DNA of 64,000 nucleotides from Druceiella hillmani (GCA_039881145.1 JAYKKI010000038.1:1147001-1211000), one strand, 5' to 3'. Counted from the stretch's first letter, positions 10,650 to 23,403 are shown. The notes: a model not told the origin generated them from the letters alone. Program-made: numbers and translations.

Positions 10650-11980
10650 CGTACAAAAAAGCAGATATTTCTTCCTTCGATGGAATATATCTCTTCCCAA
10701 AATCATACAAACTTTCCCTTTGTAAATTCGATACGATATCAGTTTTGGTTTGTGTATCAATTTCATCATCAAATAATGAAAACAAAACAATTTTTTTTTC
10801 TGATAAATACCACAAGTGTTGGCTGAAATTGGTCAGAGCTGCTTTAGAAATCACTTGGTCGACTGTTTCATAGTTTTTCAATGTTTTTAAGAAACATAAA
10901 TCTTGATTCAGGGTTTTTACCGCCAAATTGCACTCAAGCCAGGGCTTTACATAAGCCATTGCAATAAATAAGCAAATATCTTGCAATGCTCGTTTGTCCT
11001 TAGCACTCATTTTAAACTGTGGTTGCAGCAAGCATATCTTTAAAGAGTAAATAGCTCTTGCCTGATGCATAGCACCAGGTGGTCTGATTTTAAATTTCCT
11101 TTCATTATCTTCCCCCAAAAACATTATACACAGTTTAATCAACTCCCATAATCGTCACGTATAATAGATTTCAGTAGTTCTTTTTTATAATTAATAAGTT
11201 CGTTAATCATCGTTTCACAAAAATATTTCTTTACGAAATCAGTAGATGTTTTGGTAGCAGTTGCATTAACGTTCTTCCAATTGTCTCTAATTTTTTTAAA
11301 TAACGTGATATCGGGCCTGCTAGTAACTTGATGGATCTTTGATTCAAACACACATTCCAGTACTAGTTCATACATATGATGGCGGCAAGCAAAAAGTAAC
11401 AATTCCCTTTCTAATTTTTGCTCCAAGAACACACAAGCCCCATTTAAGCGGCCTGTATTAGAAGCCGTTGTGTCGCAGCACATAATCTGTACCTTGTCAT
11501 TGAGATCCCAATTAGAAAGAGCATTTAAAACAGCTTCAGCTTGATCTTTGTCACTAGAACTATCGAGTTTTGGTACTGCTAGAAGTTGGTCTTTTTCTCC
11601 GAATGAAATGAGAATTGGCAGGCGTTCTTCTTTTGAACCTGTCACATTTAAACCGGGCAATAGCTTTCCATCCCAATTAATAGTTATAATTTCAGGCACG
11701 TTGTTCTGAAAATAAGTTTTTATCGATTCTGCTCTCTCTTTTCTCATTTGGGTCCGAATTCGTTGAATAGAAGACTTGTTGATAGGAAAGTCTTCACAAC
11801 TGAGACCAAGTGCTTCTACAACAGCCTGAAGTATGTAAACAGAATCTCTTACACTTAGTTGATATCTATCTAAAGCTGCAACTAGTTTAAGGGTAATAAA
11901 ACACGTCCTTCCTCTTTTTGTAGCAGATAGCGAAGTCACGGATTGCGATTGCGAGGTGGAAGGAAAATTTTCTTACAAAC

Positions 11981-12048
11981 TCCGCAGCCTTATATTCAGC
12001 GGTTGGAATCAGAATCTTATTACAATAATTTATATATATCTTGTTATA
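11981..12048 (-). repeat. 68-bp block shared (inverted) with 15865-15932
   Basis: On the minus strand this block is almost identical to plus-strand 15865-15932 (a single A/G difference noted). It sits exactly where the two transposase reading frames break. It may be an inserted segment or the only part of this region shared by a second copy. Confidence 0.8.
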
Positions 12049-12687
12049 ATATTTTGTCTTCCTCTATTTTGATTCTTTGTAGAGCGTCGGCATGCGCGAT
12101 ATCAAATAAATTATCTAAATCTTTTTGGAACTTCTCCTCGCGGTGCTTATAACCGTCCTGTGTTTTTTTACAGTTTTTTGTAGCTCTCTCCAAACATGGT
12201 AAAGATCCACAAGTTTTTTCACACAATTAAGTACGTCTCTGGTAGGTATTCTGGCTTTTTCCCAAAATATGATACACTCACGAATCACAAGATGTGCACT
12301 TTCATTAACAGTCAATTTTACCTCGCGAATATTAAAAAACAGAACTGAGAGAATTTGACGATTAGACGGCAACTTTGCACCCGTTATATGGTGATTTATC
12401 TCACCAACAAAGAAAATATTTTTCTTATTACTTCTAAGTTCCACTGACATCTTGAAAATAAACTATTATGCACGTTAATTAAGCGATACGCCGGTGAAAA
12501 CTCGGAAACAAATGACTACAAGAGAGAGTACGCGCCGGTCATCCGCGTTACTTGTATGAACATGTTTCGCGCTCAACTCGGCACGGGTTGCGGTGCTTCA
12601 AATAAGATAAATATTTATTTTCGAGTGTTTTATGGCCAAATGAAAAAAAAATAGAAGGTATGCGTTACAAAATAAAAACTTTGAAAA

Positions 12688-12700
12688 ATAAGGGACACCC
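12688..12700 (-). repeat. Right terminal inverted repeat
   Basis: ATAAGGGACACCC, the exact inverse of the left end. A TA repeat of about 25 bases follows (12702-12726). Confidence 0.85.
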
Positions 12701-12726
12701 TAATATATATATATATATATATATAC

Positions 12727-15700
12727 ATATAACTACATATTTCAGGAAAGATAAAACAAAGTTTCAGGCATTTATAGTTTTTATGCTCTTTATTATTTTC
12801 CCCTCTGACTACTAAATTTCTAGACTATAATTATATAGACATATTGGGTATAGAATATATGTTAGAGTAAGGTAATAATTTGTAATATAAACATTAAAAC
12901 ACGATAAATAGTATCTCTAAACTATTACACGTATGGTTTAAAGTCGGTTACGATCATAATCGATGGTAAAGGAGTTTAACGTTTCAGAAAAATCGAGTAT
13001 CGTAATATTTCATATACAGGCGGTGATATAATAAAAACATATTGACAGAATAAAAGTAGTAATTTGTTGCGAACGGCAAACGAAAACCTTCTTAGGAACA
13101 TTTGTGTCATTTTATTCCACCAAATATTGAGAATAGTATTATATTATATTTATTCCTTAATCCTAACAGGTATAATAGTTAGTCTAAACTAAGTCAGTGC
13201 TAACTAATATTCATGTTACGATTTAGCAATTAATTCATATTTACGTAAAAGTTCAATATTCAGATACAAAGAAGGAAAACTATATTTTTTTTATTTTCAT
13301 TTAGAGTGAGTTGCTTAATATAGGTGCCACTACCAGTAAATTTACATCTTTGTTTTCTGTGTGCAATATTTACGACAAAGAATCAGTTATAGGTCGTTTG
13401 ACGAACGTTAAGAAAATATGACACATATAGAAATAAATGGGATAAATTGTCTTAGAAATAATGTGTTTTTGCATGTAAGCAAAATGAACAACTTTCAGGT
13501 AGTTATAATATAAATGTTATTTGTATAATATATTTCCCACTTCCTTCTCTGACAGAGAGGTCATTTATTTATTCTTTCAGCAAGATATCAGCGTGTATTA
13601 GTGAAAACGAAATATTTCATCTCATACATCCGGCCCTCACTTGTAATCTTATTTAATCTGTTACATTTCCCACAACGTAAAATAACTGTATATTATGACT
13701 TAGCTGCTAATGCCTAACTATAGAATTTTGAGCTGGAAAATTTGATCTTTAATGTAAAGAAATATGTAACTAATTTCTCCCAAAACACCTCCAAGGTGAA
13801 ACTTTAAGGTTAAAAGTATTACCTTGTAGATGTTTTGGCAGAAATTAGTTATTACACGGGCCTTCAAAGTTAAAAACAAAATGTTAAGAATAAAGGTGTT
13901 GAAAATTTAACTTTTAAATTACTCAGTTTTACTGTACAAGCGGAAATATATTTTTTTATCTGTTTTAGTTTCTTTTAAATTTTGATAAATTAAAAAAAAA
14001 TATATTTCATTATCATAAAGTGTATTGTTTTTTAATAAAACTATAACAGAATAAGCCAAGCGGATTAATCAGAAAGGAAAATAATGTAAAATTGCAGACT
14101 GTGTCTGTAATATTAATGTATAAATTTGCATTCATTAAATTGTTACCAAACATTTTTTACGAAACTTTATTGAGTACAAATATGAAGATTGAACGAAGTA
14201 AGTATAGTTTGTGTTTCGAACGAAGTTTTGAGTAATGTAATATTACTCATTATAAGAACCTGTTGAATAATGTAACGTCATACCGAGCGGTAAATATAAA
14301 ACACAGTAAATATTATTACCATTAAAATATCTTAAAAAAGACACTTTCTTTGACATAACAAATGTAACAAATTAATTCCCAACATTGAAATTAATGCACA
14401 ATGTGAATATTTATCTACCTCGTATCCATTAAACAGTCCGTCTGCTCCCCCGATGCGAGTATAGTGTTGCTCGATACACTGTAATATTTTACGAACAATA
14501 CTCGAATTAACGTGTGGCAATACAATACCTGCCCGAAACAAAATGTATATTACGTCACCCTATGGGACACATTGCGGTGGAAATATTTAATCTTTTGAAA
14601 AAACGATAATAAACAGGTAAAAATTTATGAATATATTTTTTAGCTTCGGACTTTTATCAATCCGCAACTTTCAAGCGTTTTTCTCCTCTAGCGTGGCCTT
14701 ATATACCAATTTGATTAGAGAGGTATGTTATTTTATTATATATTTCGACTGAATTATTTTAGAATGTGCTACACATTCTAATCGAATTGGAAATTATAAA
14801 TATTGCTCGTCATAGTCTTTAAAACGGTATTAATTTTTGGAGCAACTTATTATTTTAAATTCAACGACCTATATAATTTGGTAATCATATTTACTGAAAA
14901 TGAGATATAGATCCAATTATTTTTGTTTGTTAACAAGACTTCGTCTGCGTGAAATTAGTGGATTAATTCATAAAATGTTTTATATTCACTTACGTGATAT
15001 AAATTACATATATGCCAAATTTCAGAATGGTCGGTTGAATCGTAAAAGTGAAACAAACTAAATTTTTTTCATTTTCATTATGAAGAAACGTGGAAGGGAA
15101 TAAATGAAAATAAAGTTGAATTATAATAAGTAGAACCACAAAAATATAATAAATCTTTGGCTTTTCTATGCTAAAATTGCTTATTAATAAAATTGAAAAT
15201 AAATAAATGTTTTGACAATGATCTTAGGCAAACTACAGGTGAAGGTAATTAATTCACGTTGCAAACTAATTTGTTAACCACTCAAAAAAAACCTTAAGGA
15301 CAATAGATACGAATGTGTTGCCAACTATTGTTACTGTGTATTCAAACACAAGTTGTTTCGTTTTTAAAATGGGAAAGCTTTATCACATATTGTGTTCAAG
15401 ATATTAAACTTCTTTAGTAGGCTAGATTATTTTAATTCGATTTCGATTTTTGACCGCTTATTTTCCGAGAAAAAAGCTTTTAATTCCGTGTCACAAAAAT
15501 CACAAGACACGTTTTATCTCGTTTCAAAGACTCGTGAATAAAAATATTGATTTTGCATTATCAATGTGATAATAACAATTAGAAGAAAGACATCTTTTCT
15601 CAACCAAAACTAGAAAGATTTGTGTAACGCCCTTCGGTGACAACAAAAGTTGACCGTACTACGTTGTATGTTAGACTCCATTGAAGATATAATAGGAAAA

Positions 15701-15734
15701 TGAAAAGTATAATATAAAATGCTGATACCTTTGC
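12727..15734. other. No gene seen; one imperfect inverted repeat
   Basis: AT-rich sequence with only short meaningless ORFs. The one structure noted is an inverted repeat at 13767-13797 / 13821-13852 (28 of 31 positions match, 23-base loop) centred on AAGGTGAAACTTTAAGGTT. Confidence 0.5.
13767..13852. repeat. Imperfect inverted repeat (31-nt arms)
   Basis: The left arm starts TAACTAATTTCTCCCAAAAC. The right arm is its inverse with three mismatches. It may be the fold-back core of a small MITE; no target duplication was identified. Confidence 0.7.
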
Positions 15735-15840
15735 TAATATCCTACCTGAAGATGATGTAATACAACGAAACCTAGGTCGCGATAAAGAACTTAAAGTAGA
15801 AATAATACTACATCACGTAGTTTCATTTAATTGTCTATAT
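15735..15840 (+). mobile_element. Penelope-like element terminal repeat fragment, copy A, with degraded hammerhead-like motif
   Basis: It shares the block CTGAAGATG..GTAATACAACGAAACCTAGGTC and the following AAGTAGAAATAATACTAC and CGTAGTTTCATTTAATTG with four other copies in the window (37.2, 37.4, 44.8 and 62.9 kb). The hammerhead-like core is at 15746-15782. Stem I (CTAC/GCGA) and stem II (GATGT/ACAAC) have mismatches in this copy. No PLE coding sequence is attached. Confidence 0.75.
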
Positions 15841-15864
15841 TAAAAATGTGTAATGTTATATTGT

Positions 15865-15932
15865 ATAACAAGATATATATAAATTATTGTAATAAGATTC
15901 TGATTCCAACCGCTGAGTATAAGGCTGCGGAA
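15865..15932 (+). repeat. 68-bp block shared with the interior of the 10-12.7 kb transposon
   Basis: Near-identical to the inverse of 11981-12048; the match stops sharply on both sides. One frame reads NKILIPTAEYKAAEF without a stop. It lies 25 bases after the copy A PLE fragment. Confidence 0.8.
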
Positions 15933-16158
15933 TTTAAAAAAAAGTACGAATGAAAGAAATAAAAAAGCAAGAGAATATGTTTTTCTGTGATAAGGACTAT
16001 CTATGGATGGAAATAAGTCGCAAGTATACCAGCGCAGGAATATTATTACTAGAAATAAAATTAGCGCAGATTGTCTCTAGAAAAAGTTTATATTAAGGGA
16101 TTCGATTTCGTTTCTAAACGTGACGCATGAAAATAAAAAATAAATCGTGTTTCATCTG

Positions 16159-16161
<3 letters not shown>

Positions 16162-16231
<70 letters not shown>

Positions 16232-16242
16232 CATATATTTAT
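16162..16242. repeat. TA microsatellite
   Basis: (TA)n with ACA interruptions. The short ORF across it is spurious. Confidence 0.97.
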
Positions 16243-16348
16243 ATTTATTTTTTAGGTAAATTATTTAAATATAGGTGGGTTAATATATTTTGCTATGAAG
16301 CCCGTTTACGGTTTTTATATGATAAGGTTAACAAGGAAAACACAGTGT

Positions 16349-16400
16349 TAAAATCACTCACTTGCCGTCAGTCACACTGACGGACAATTCAGTGATTTTA
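16349..16400. repeat. Short inverted repeat (about 24-nt arms, 3-nt loop)
   Basis: The arms begin TAAAATCACT and end CCGTCAGT, closing on CAC. There is one bulge and two mismatches. It could form a hairpin or be a collapsed fold-back element. Confidence 0.8.
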
Positions 16401-18241
16401 TATTTTTTCTCTGGGGTACAAGATCCTAACAATAAATACATAACGGATTTATAAAATGTACCATTAGTATCGTCTTACCAATAAGTATAATTAAACACAC
16501 TTCACAATAATAAAAACATTGCGCATGCATACATTTTTCAAATTTTTCTGAACGCTTGTAAATGCTTTTGACTAATTAAAACGGTTTTGACTATGTTATT
16601 AAGTGGAAAGTGGTTTTATCTAATGAAAGTTATATAAATATAGCTGGTAATATATTATTACAAGAAAACAATCTTTTAATACGTATTGTATCACGTTTTT
16701 CATTTTCCATCGAAATTGGTCTTTAGTTTTGGGTTGAGTAGATGAAGAAAATTCGTTTTTTTTTAATTTTTGGTTCGTTCATTGAACTAATTTGATGAAA
16801 AGTTTGAAGGTAAATAATTTACAAATTTTTGTAACATTTTTGCTATTCGTTAGCGAAGTGTTCGTTAGAAGGAAGCGAAGTGAAATAAATATAAGCAGTT
16901 GATATGTTGAATGTCTTTGATTGATGTCTTGATTGATTTATTAAATGGACTTTACCTGGTTAAATAGAAAAGAAGGATATTTTACATTAGGTGGAGCAAT
17001 AATGGTAAGGATACGATAAAATAACGGACGATAGATGAAGGGATGATAAGGGACGTCTATTTTATTTCATTTCTTCGGAAATATTTATCTGTATCTACCA
17101 CGATCTCGTCTTGGATCTACAACTGATCTTATTAAAATATGCTCTATTTCTAATCAAGATCGTCACAATTATTTGTCGTATCAGATTGTATAACTCGTGT
17201 GCTGGAAGAGTGCGTTGCTATGTATATAATCATTTATTTATATTTGTATAGCGGTTGCTGGCATAGTAATTGACATACCATAGGGAAAACTAAGTAATAA
17301 CGACATGGAAAGCACCACATACCTTAACGGCAAATCAATCCAGCGCTTTAAATTATCTATAAACCAAAAGTGTTACTTAGCTATATATCCATTAAGCATA
17401 AGACCGTCGAATTACTTAATAATGCTTATTAAATATATTAATAGCAAGTCGTTTACGAGTCATCTCGATTTATCTTTGGAATAACTGGATCTTGCTTACA
17501 CTGAGAACATAAATATAATATATCGACGTCTAATAGAAAAATGAAAATCGTTTTTGGCTTTAACAGATTTAAATTTTTATTGAGATTGGCATATTAAATA
17601 CGTAACTGGATATGTTAAAGTTGAATATAAAGTGGCCAGTACAGTTTGTTGTTAATACATATATTTGTATATGGGTGGAAACAATTTTAATTTTTAATTT
17701 TAATTTTAAATTACAATACGTTAGACGCTCCACTGAAGGCTATTGATAATATTTATATAATAACTTTAGTCGTGAATAATACTTTACTGTCACACATTAC
17801 TTGTTACCTACTCACTATAAATTTATCGATAACAATGAATTATATTTCGAATTTAATTTATAATTCATATTAAAAAAAAAAATTTACATTTAATCTGCAT
17901 TAAATTAATTTTGTTTACACACTAAATTCAAAGTTGTTGTAAAATGGCTCTGCTATAAAGCCGAAATTTTCAGCTTTTATTAAATAAATAAAGTCTTTTT
18001 ATTTTTTGTTTTAACTGATGCCGCTCGGTTAAACTTAAACGGCTATATGTTTTCTACAGTTGAATTTAATTTTACTTGCGGCGGATACTTTTATTATTTA
18101 AAAAAAAGATATTTATTTAAGTAGGTACTTTACGTATTTAAAGCGAATTTTATATTTTTTTCTTCATGAAAGTTGTTAGTATCAACTTTTACCCACTAGG
18201 CGTCGGTGATTATTTTTTATTAATCTAATTAAATTTCATGA
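16401..18241. other. No gene seen
   Basis: AT-rich sequence without credible coding or repeats that I could place. Apparent ORFs are short and low-complexity. Confidence 0.4.
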
Positions 18242-18359
18242 TTGAAATAATAGAAAAATTATATTCATAGGAAAACGATATTATTCTAATTATGTAGAAA
18301 TTGAAACAATAGAAAAATTACATTCATAGGAAAACGATATTATTCTAATTATGTAGAAA
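18242..18359. repeat. Tandem duplication, 59 bp x 2
   Basis: 18242-18300 and 18301-18359 are direct copies with about two differences (AATAATAG/AACAATAG and TTATATTC/TTACATTC). Confidence 0.95.
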
Positions 18360-18984
18360 CGTTTATGTTAGAAACCAATGGAGCAATTTGTTGAAATTTT
18401 TTTTTCGTAGAGATAGATTATTTGTTAAATTCAATATTTCTGGGTAAAATAGATACCGGAAGTAATTACGTCAATAATTACCATTTTTGAACTGGCAGCC
18501 AAGACGGCTGCCAGTTACGTCTTGTTATATGGTGTTAACTACTTAAAAAGTTACAAATCATTTGTGAAACAGTTTATATATAATGTTCTAAGTAGCTACA
18601 ATATAATAGTAAAAAAGAAATAATCCATTGCCAGTCTGCTTCTTATCCACCTAACAGTTATTATCAGTGAAAAAAAAATGAAATATGTCTTTACTTTTCG
18701 ACTCTTGCGTTATTCACCTGCTTCACCTGTTATCACCCCTCGTATATTTAAATCATATTCCTATATTCAACGTACCCTTTGATTTCTTTCAGCACATCGA
18801 CAATATTCACAGTACACAACATTTGGGCAACACTTAACACCATCTGTTACAATGTAAACGGCGAAGCATATTTTGTGGAAACCGAAAGTAGAATAAATTA
18901 TTTTGGTATATTTGTATAGGTTTATATATAGAGCATAATGTTTACAAAAAAGTCATGGTTACTTTGTAGGGGTATATTTATTGT
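18360..18984. other. No gene seen
   Basis: Ordinary AT-rich sequence with one small near-palindrome, AACTGGCAGCCAAGACGGCTGCCAGTT (18489-18515), made of AACTGGCAGCC arms around a 5-base centre. Confidence 0.4.
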
Positions 18985-18992
18985 GGCAAATA

Positions 18993-19086
<94 letters not shown>
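18985..19086. repeat. TA microsatellite
   Basis: About 100 bases of (TA)n. Confidence 0.97.
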
Positions 19087-19090
<4 letters not shown>

Positions 19091-19334
19091 TACATATTTT
19101 ATAAATATCCATTTGCTTTTTTTTTACATGGAATCTATTAAATGTTTCAATAGAAAAAAAATGAATAATTCTTTTTGTTCAATTTTTAAACATAAAATTA
19201 ATTTGGACTTTGTTTAAGGTATCAATGTACATTCTGCATATAAGTATCTTATTTGTTTTCTGATTAAGCAGACGATACCTTTTTACATTCTATTTATGTC
19301 CAATTAATATGAATCTATTTTATTTCTTATCCCA

Positions 19335-19985
19335 TTTACGACGCTTCTCCTTTGGGATATGTATCATTGTTTCTGACCCAAATATTCTTACGTGTGATAA
19401 ATTTGGTTTCTCCCCCACATCATATGGAGTTTTATAACCTAAGGTCTCTTAGTAGGGGATCGATTAACAATTTATGTTGCGGTAAACTAAGGTGCGATTC
19501 ATTCTTTCTGCGATGCCAATATGCTGGGGCGTATAAGGGGTAGAAATTTGATTGTGATGAGGGACAACCCATAACTAGACAAATATTTCTTAAAGTGCAC
19601 ATTACACTATTCTTTACCATTGTTATTTATAATAGATTTAATTTTATGACCCAATTTGTTTTCTACTTTCATTTTGTGATCTTTAAATATTTTTACCACA
19701 TTCAGCTTATGTTTCATGAGATAAACACGGGACAATCTGGTGTAATCATTGACGAATGTTATAAAATATCTCATACCTGCATATGATGTATTTCTCATGG
19801 GCTCATATCTGCATATGATGTATTTCAATGGTTCCGTAGCTCTGGCATTGAAATTGTTAAACGGCAGTCTGCCTTATTCACCTTCATAACAGGTCCACTC
19901 TATCTGCACAGTCAAGTAGTTTGTCTGAAGCAACATGTAAATGAGCCATTCTGACGTGCCTTAAATCAACGCCGTTTATATTTTT
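19335..19985 (-). pseudogene. Ty1/Copia integrase remnant
   Basis: On the minus strand, changing frame several times, the order is a GAG-pre-integrase-like part (DLRHVRMAHL..SDKLLDC, about 19970-19900), the GRLPF and RATEPL block, then the integrase core SYAGMRYFITFVNDYTR, with its first catalytic Asp, and IKSIINNNGKE, where the second Asp of the usual SDNGKE block is replaced by Asn. Next comes a PYTPQHIGIAERMNRTL-like stretch (third catalytic Glu), and finally TPYDVGEKPNLSHVRIFGS and HIPKEKRRKWDK (to 19335). Copia integrases insert element cDNA. The copy has stops and several frameshifts, and Gag, protease and RT are absent. A 32-bp local duplication (19770-19833) lies in the segment before the core. 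Confidence 0.9.
19770..19833. repeat. 32-bp tandem duplication inside the Copia remnant
   Basis: CTCATACCTGCATATGATGT at 19770 recurs as CTCATATCTGCATATGATGT at 19802. It duplicates about eleven codons before the integrase core, in a non-multiple of three. Confidence 0.9.
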
Positions 19986-20142
19986 TTATTCGAAGTTAAA
20001 TGAGCAACTTCATAGTTATTTTCAGTTTCTAATACCTATAACTTATTTTTCAGTAGTATACGTATTTCCCATTCCTATCTCGGATATAGCAGTATATATC
20101 ATGAAATACTATCTTATGGCCACTTTTAATAATGGCGCTTAC

Positions 20143-20167
20143 GGGCGGGGAGGGGTGTGGGGGAGGG
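20143..20167 (+). other. Potential G-quadruplex
   Basis: Five G runs (GGG, GGGG, GGGG, GGGGG, GGG) with loops of 1-3 bases fall within 25 bases, in otherwise AT-rich DNA. The sequence meets the usual G3+N1-7 rule. Confidence 0.7.
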
Positions 20168-21583
20168 TTGTGTGCTAGTCCAGAGATATATAAGACATTT
20201 TTTATCGAATTTTTTTGCTAACTTTAAGCATTGCATAATTTAATTCTTGTGTACCTTAATCAACTCATATAATTGTAATATTTTATAAATTGTGTCATTT
20301 TGTAATTTCAAATCTACCAACACATAAAGCCAACATATGAACTTTTAGTACATAATAGAAAACTTCATAGTATTAACCTTACTTTTTGGAAAATCATTTA
20401 TATTAAAGCGTGTGTAGGAAAGGAGTCGCAGTTGCCGTAGAGCTCATTTGCCGTAGATAAGTCCCACGATGACTGCGTCCAGGAATACTTCATGGCCTTG
20501 TCGTATATAGAACTCCATATACTCCAACATCTAGCATATTTGATGTATTCCTTATTTGGAATTTAAACATTATTTCTAAATCAAATTGTAAGCTAATCAA
20601 AGCGAAACAAAAATGCTTTGAGGAATATCTGCCTCAAAACATTTTTGTGAAAACATAGTGATTAAAATTTTACAGGATTAAAAAATTATCGAGCACGTCC
20701 GTAAAATAATTATGTTTTACGATTATATTTATTAACATCTCAAAAAATTTAAACGCCGTTTACAATAAGTTCAAAGTATAACTCATAAAGATATCCGTCG
20801 TCTCTCACCATCCAATTAAACAAAAAAACATTTTTTCATAAGTCGTAAATCAAAAGAAAGCCACAGATGATAAAAGCAGGTAGGGTAATAAAATTCATTT
20901 GTTTTTCGTGCACCGCATCGGACTATCGCACACGTCGCTATTTTATTCTGAGCCGGTAGAGTGTGCTGCGCTACCGATTGTAACCATTTTCACGATGACT
21001 TCTGCACCAGTACCGCAAATTTATTATTCATAATATGCAAATACTCCTAACAACGATGGATGACGGATGCGCGCATATTTTTTGTTTAAATTGTTGAGAG
21101 TTACAAAGTCATGACTTGTGGGTAATTTTGGGTCGTGGCTTTTGAAATATGTAGCATGTTATGGAAATATTTTCATTTTCATTGGAGAATCATTAAACAA
21201 TTTTTATTGTCTTGTACCTATAGTATCGTTCTAAAAGTTCTATTTCTCATTAGACTTGGTTAAGTTTTAAGAAGAGAATAAATTGGTATTGTAATTCAAA
21301 AATAAGTATTTTCGATAAATTATTTAATTTTAGCATTGGAAAGGACTGAGTGGTTTGAGATGTGTGCAATCAAATAAATTGCTTGAGAAGGAAGAAGCCT
21401 GTGTCCTGCTGCTGGTAGACGTAGACTTGTTGCCGTGATGTATTATTATATGCTGGTCACGCTCTTACATATGTGTATACGTGTTCTTAACTATACGGGA
21501 TAGTTTCTTTTGTCATAGAGAATTAATTCTATTCCGAGATAAATTGGATGCTACATTTATTTCAATGAAAAAGGCTACATACG
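20168..21583. other. No gene seen
   Basis: Mixed AT-rich sequence. The segment 20890-21075 is richer in CG dinucleotides but gives no recognisable product. Confidence 0.4.
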
Positions 21584-21857
21584 TACTAAATTCTATAAAG
21601 AGCTGTTAACATTTGAAACGTTAAAGCGAGATAAAAACAAAAATTCTTTAGTGTTAAATTGTTGACTAAGTTACTTAGAATTTACATTAGAATTGATTCG
21701 CCAATTTTCTCCTCACAATGTACTAAATTATATAAAGAGCGGTTAACATTCGAAGCGTTAAAGCGAGATAAAAACAAAAATTCTTTAGTGTTAAATTATT
21801 GACTAAGTTACTTAGAATTTACATTAGAATTGATTCGCCAATTTTCTCGTCACAATG
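21584..21857. repeat. Tandem duplication, 137 bp x 2
   Basis: 21584-21720 and 21721-21857 are direct copies with about seven differences. Each ends in CACAATG. There is no coding sense. Confidence 0.96.
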
Positions 21858-22429
21858 TATGTCGGAATCCATCTTTTGATATTATTATTTTTAAATAATT
21901 CTACGCTTATTTAGAATAATCATAGAAAATTTTAATAATGCGTAACTCTTGTTTATACTGTTTCTGCAGAATAAAATGTGTGAAATATTTATACAAAATA
22001 TAGCGATATTTTCGTCAGTAATTTGTTCACACTTAAAAAGTAAGTCAATTTCTAATTGATGTGGATGCTTGGACAATTTATCATTTTTCGAATTGTATTC
22101 CCCACATGTACAGAATGGGTTTCCTATTTATTTTGTATTACGTCGCGTACAACTAAATACTTTATTTTAAACATTAAAGTCGTTTTAACGATATTTGTCA
22201 AAAGAATATGTCCACGTTACCAAATTGCAATGACGGCGTTTTATTTAAATATCTCATTTATTTCCAGCCGAATACACTTAATTATGTAAAAATAAAAACA
22301 ACATTAATGCTTTCGGTTATTACTTATTTTGCCTTTTTTATAAAATAGAAAATTTGGCAGTTCGGTTTCCGCTTTCACATAATTTCCTCCGTATCATCGT
22401 CATGATATATAGAATTGATGATCAGTCAT

Positions 22430-22592
22430 ACTGCCTTTGACAGCGCGGGGCACCGCGGGAATACGGGTTCGGTTCCCGGTCGCACGTCGAGCGGGACCAG
22501 ACTTGTCTTCTGGTTGGCTGCGAGAGATTGCTCTTATAGAAATAAGTCCGCCGCTACAAAATGTATGCATTAAAGTACATAAATAAATAATT
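22430..22592 (+). mobile_element. tRNA-derived SINE, copy 1
   Basis: The tRNA-like head shows a pol III B box, GGTTCGGTTCC (22466-22476; consensus GGTTCGANTCC). A body follows with GACCAGACTTGTCTTCTGGTT and AATAAGTCCGCC, and an A-rich AAATAAATAA tail. The body and tail order is shared with the copies at 25.2 and 53.7 kb. It is 5'-truncated or degenerate at the A box. Confidence 0.8.
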
Positions 22593-23334
22593 GAATAGTG
22601 AAAACAGAAACCAAGCCATCTAATTAGTTTTCAAATATTTCGCTTTTAGATCACGTAGTCATACCTGTTTCCTTTACACAAAGACGTGTAATCATTTTCT
22701 TTTCTGCAGGGCTAATGACTTAACCCCGCAGATTGCGTGGAAATGGCTTTTTATTGAGATACGAGTGTTCAAGTGGCGAAAGTATATAAGTTGTTTTACA
22801 GCATCATAATGTGCAAATATCTCCTTGTGGTTTCAAACCTTATGGTATTTAATGTGATTTAACTCCGTAGTGAATTCGAAGTTACAGCCGCAACAAGTAT
22901 CATAGTCTGTAAAGGGTATATATAATACTTTCTTGTATTGAATTTCATACTCGTTTTTTTTGGTTTAATAGTTGTTAGTGTTGAACGTGTTTTATTATCT
23001 AGTTCAATATCATTTTACCAAGTTTAATAATTTTTTACAAGTTTTAAACTTATCGTGCACGTTTTGCATCAAAGCAATTTTTTTAAAACCCGCGAATTTA
23101 TACACAAGAGTACCACAAAGATAAAAAACCTTCGTCGCATATGTCTGTTCATATGATCGCATATGTTAGTGAAAAATGGATTTAAACATATGTTAATAAT
23201 GACATATATTTAATAACTTCGACAACAGTTTAAAGATAAGGTCCAACAAATTTATGTACTTTTTCTCATAGCTATTTTATTAAAAAACTTTTTGTATGCC
23301 TTCTTCACACAGGTAGCCTATAAATAAAGGTAGG

Positions 23335-23336
23335 TA

Positions 23337-23401
<65 letters not shown>
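23335..23401. repeat. TA microsatellite
   Basis: About 65 bases of (TA)n. Confidence 0.97.

Positions 23402-23403
<2 letters not shown>

Larger units (their letters stand above)
10249..12450 (-). pseudogene. Putative transposase of the 10-12.7 kb element (family recurrent in invertebrate genomes, superfamily not recognised)
   Basis: Four minus-strand pieces read as one protein. (a) 12450 to about 12170 begins at ATG with MSVELRSNKKNIFFVGEINH and continues in a shifted frame to 12044 (DLDNLFDIAHADALQRIKIEEDK). (b) 11939 to 11139 contains VAALDRYQLSVRDSVYILQA, INWDGKLLPGLN, IMCCDTTASNTGRLNGACVF and FACRHHMYELVL. (c) 11142 to 10650 contains a frame change at GSW/ELIKLCIMFLGE and then PPGAMHQARAIYSLKI. 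(d) After an intron, 10568 to 10249 contains AVNDTADRGMNLMQDF. The acidic residues in NWDGK, CCDTTASN and NDTADRG are candidates for a DDE/D-type catalytic centre (inference). Two frameshifts plus a 68-bp foreign-looking block break the copy. I recall similar uncharacterised proteins in several invertebrates but cannot name the superfamily. Confidence 0.75.

Noticed and set aside
22430..22510. Possible tRNA gene
   Set aside because: It has a B box, but no complete cloverleaf or A box at proper spacing, and it shares a downstream body and A-rich tail with two other copies: a SINE.
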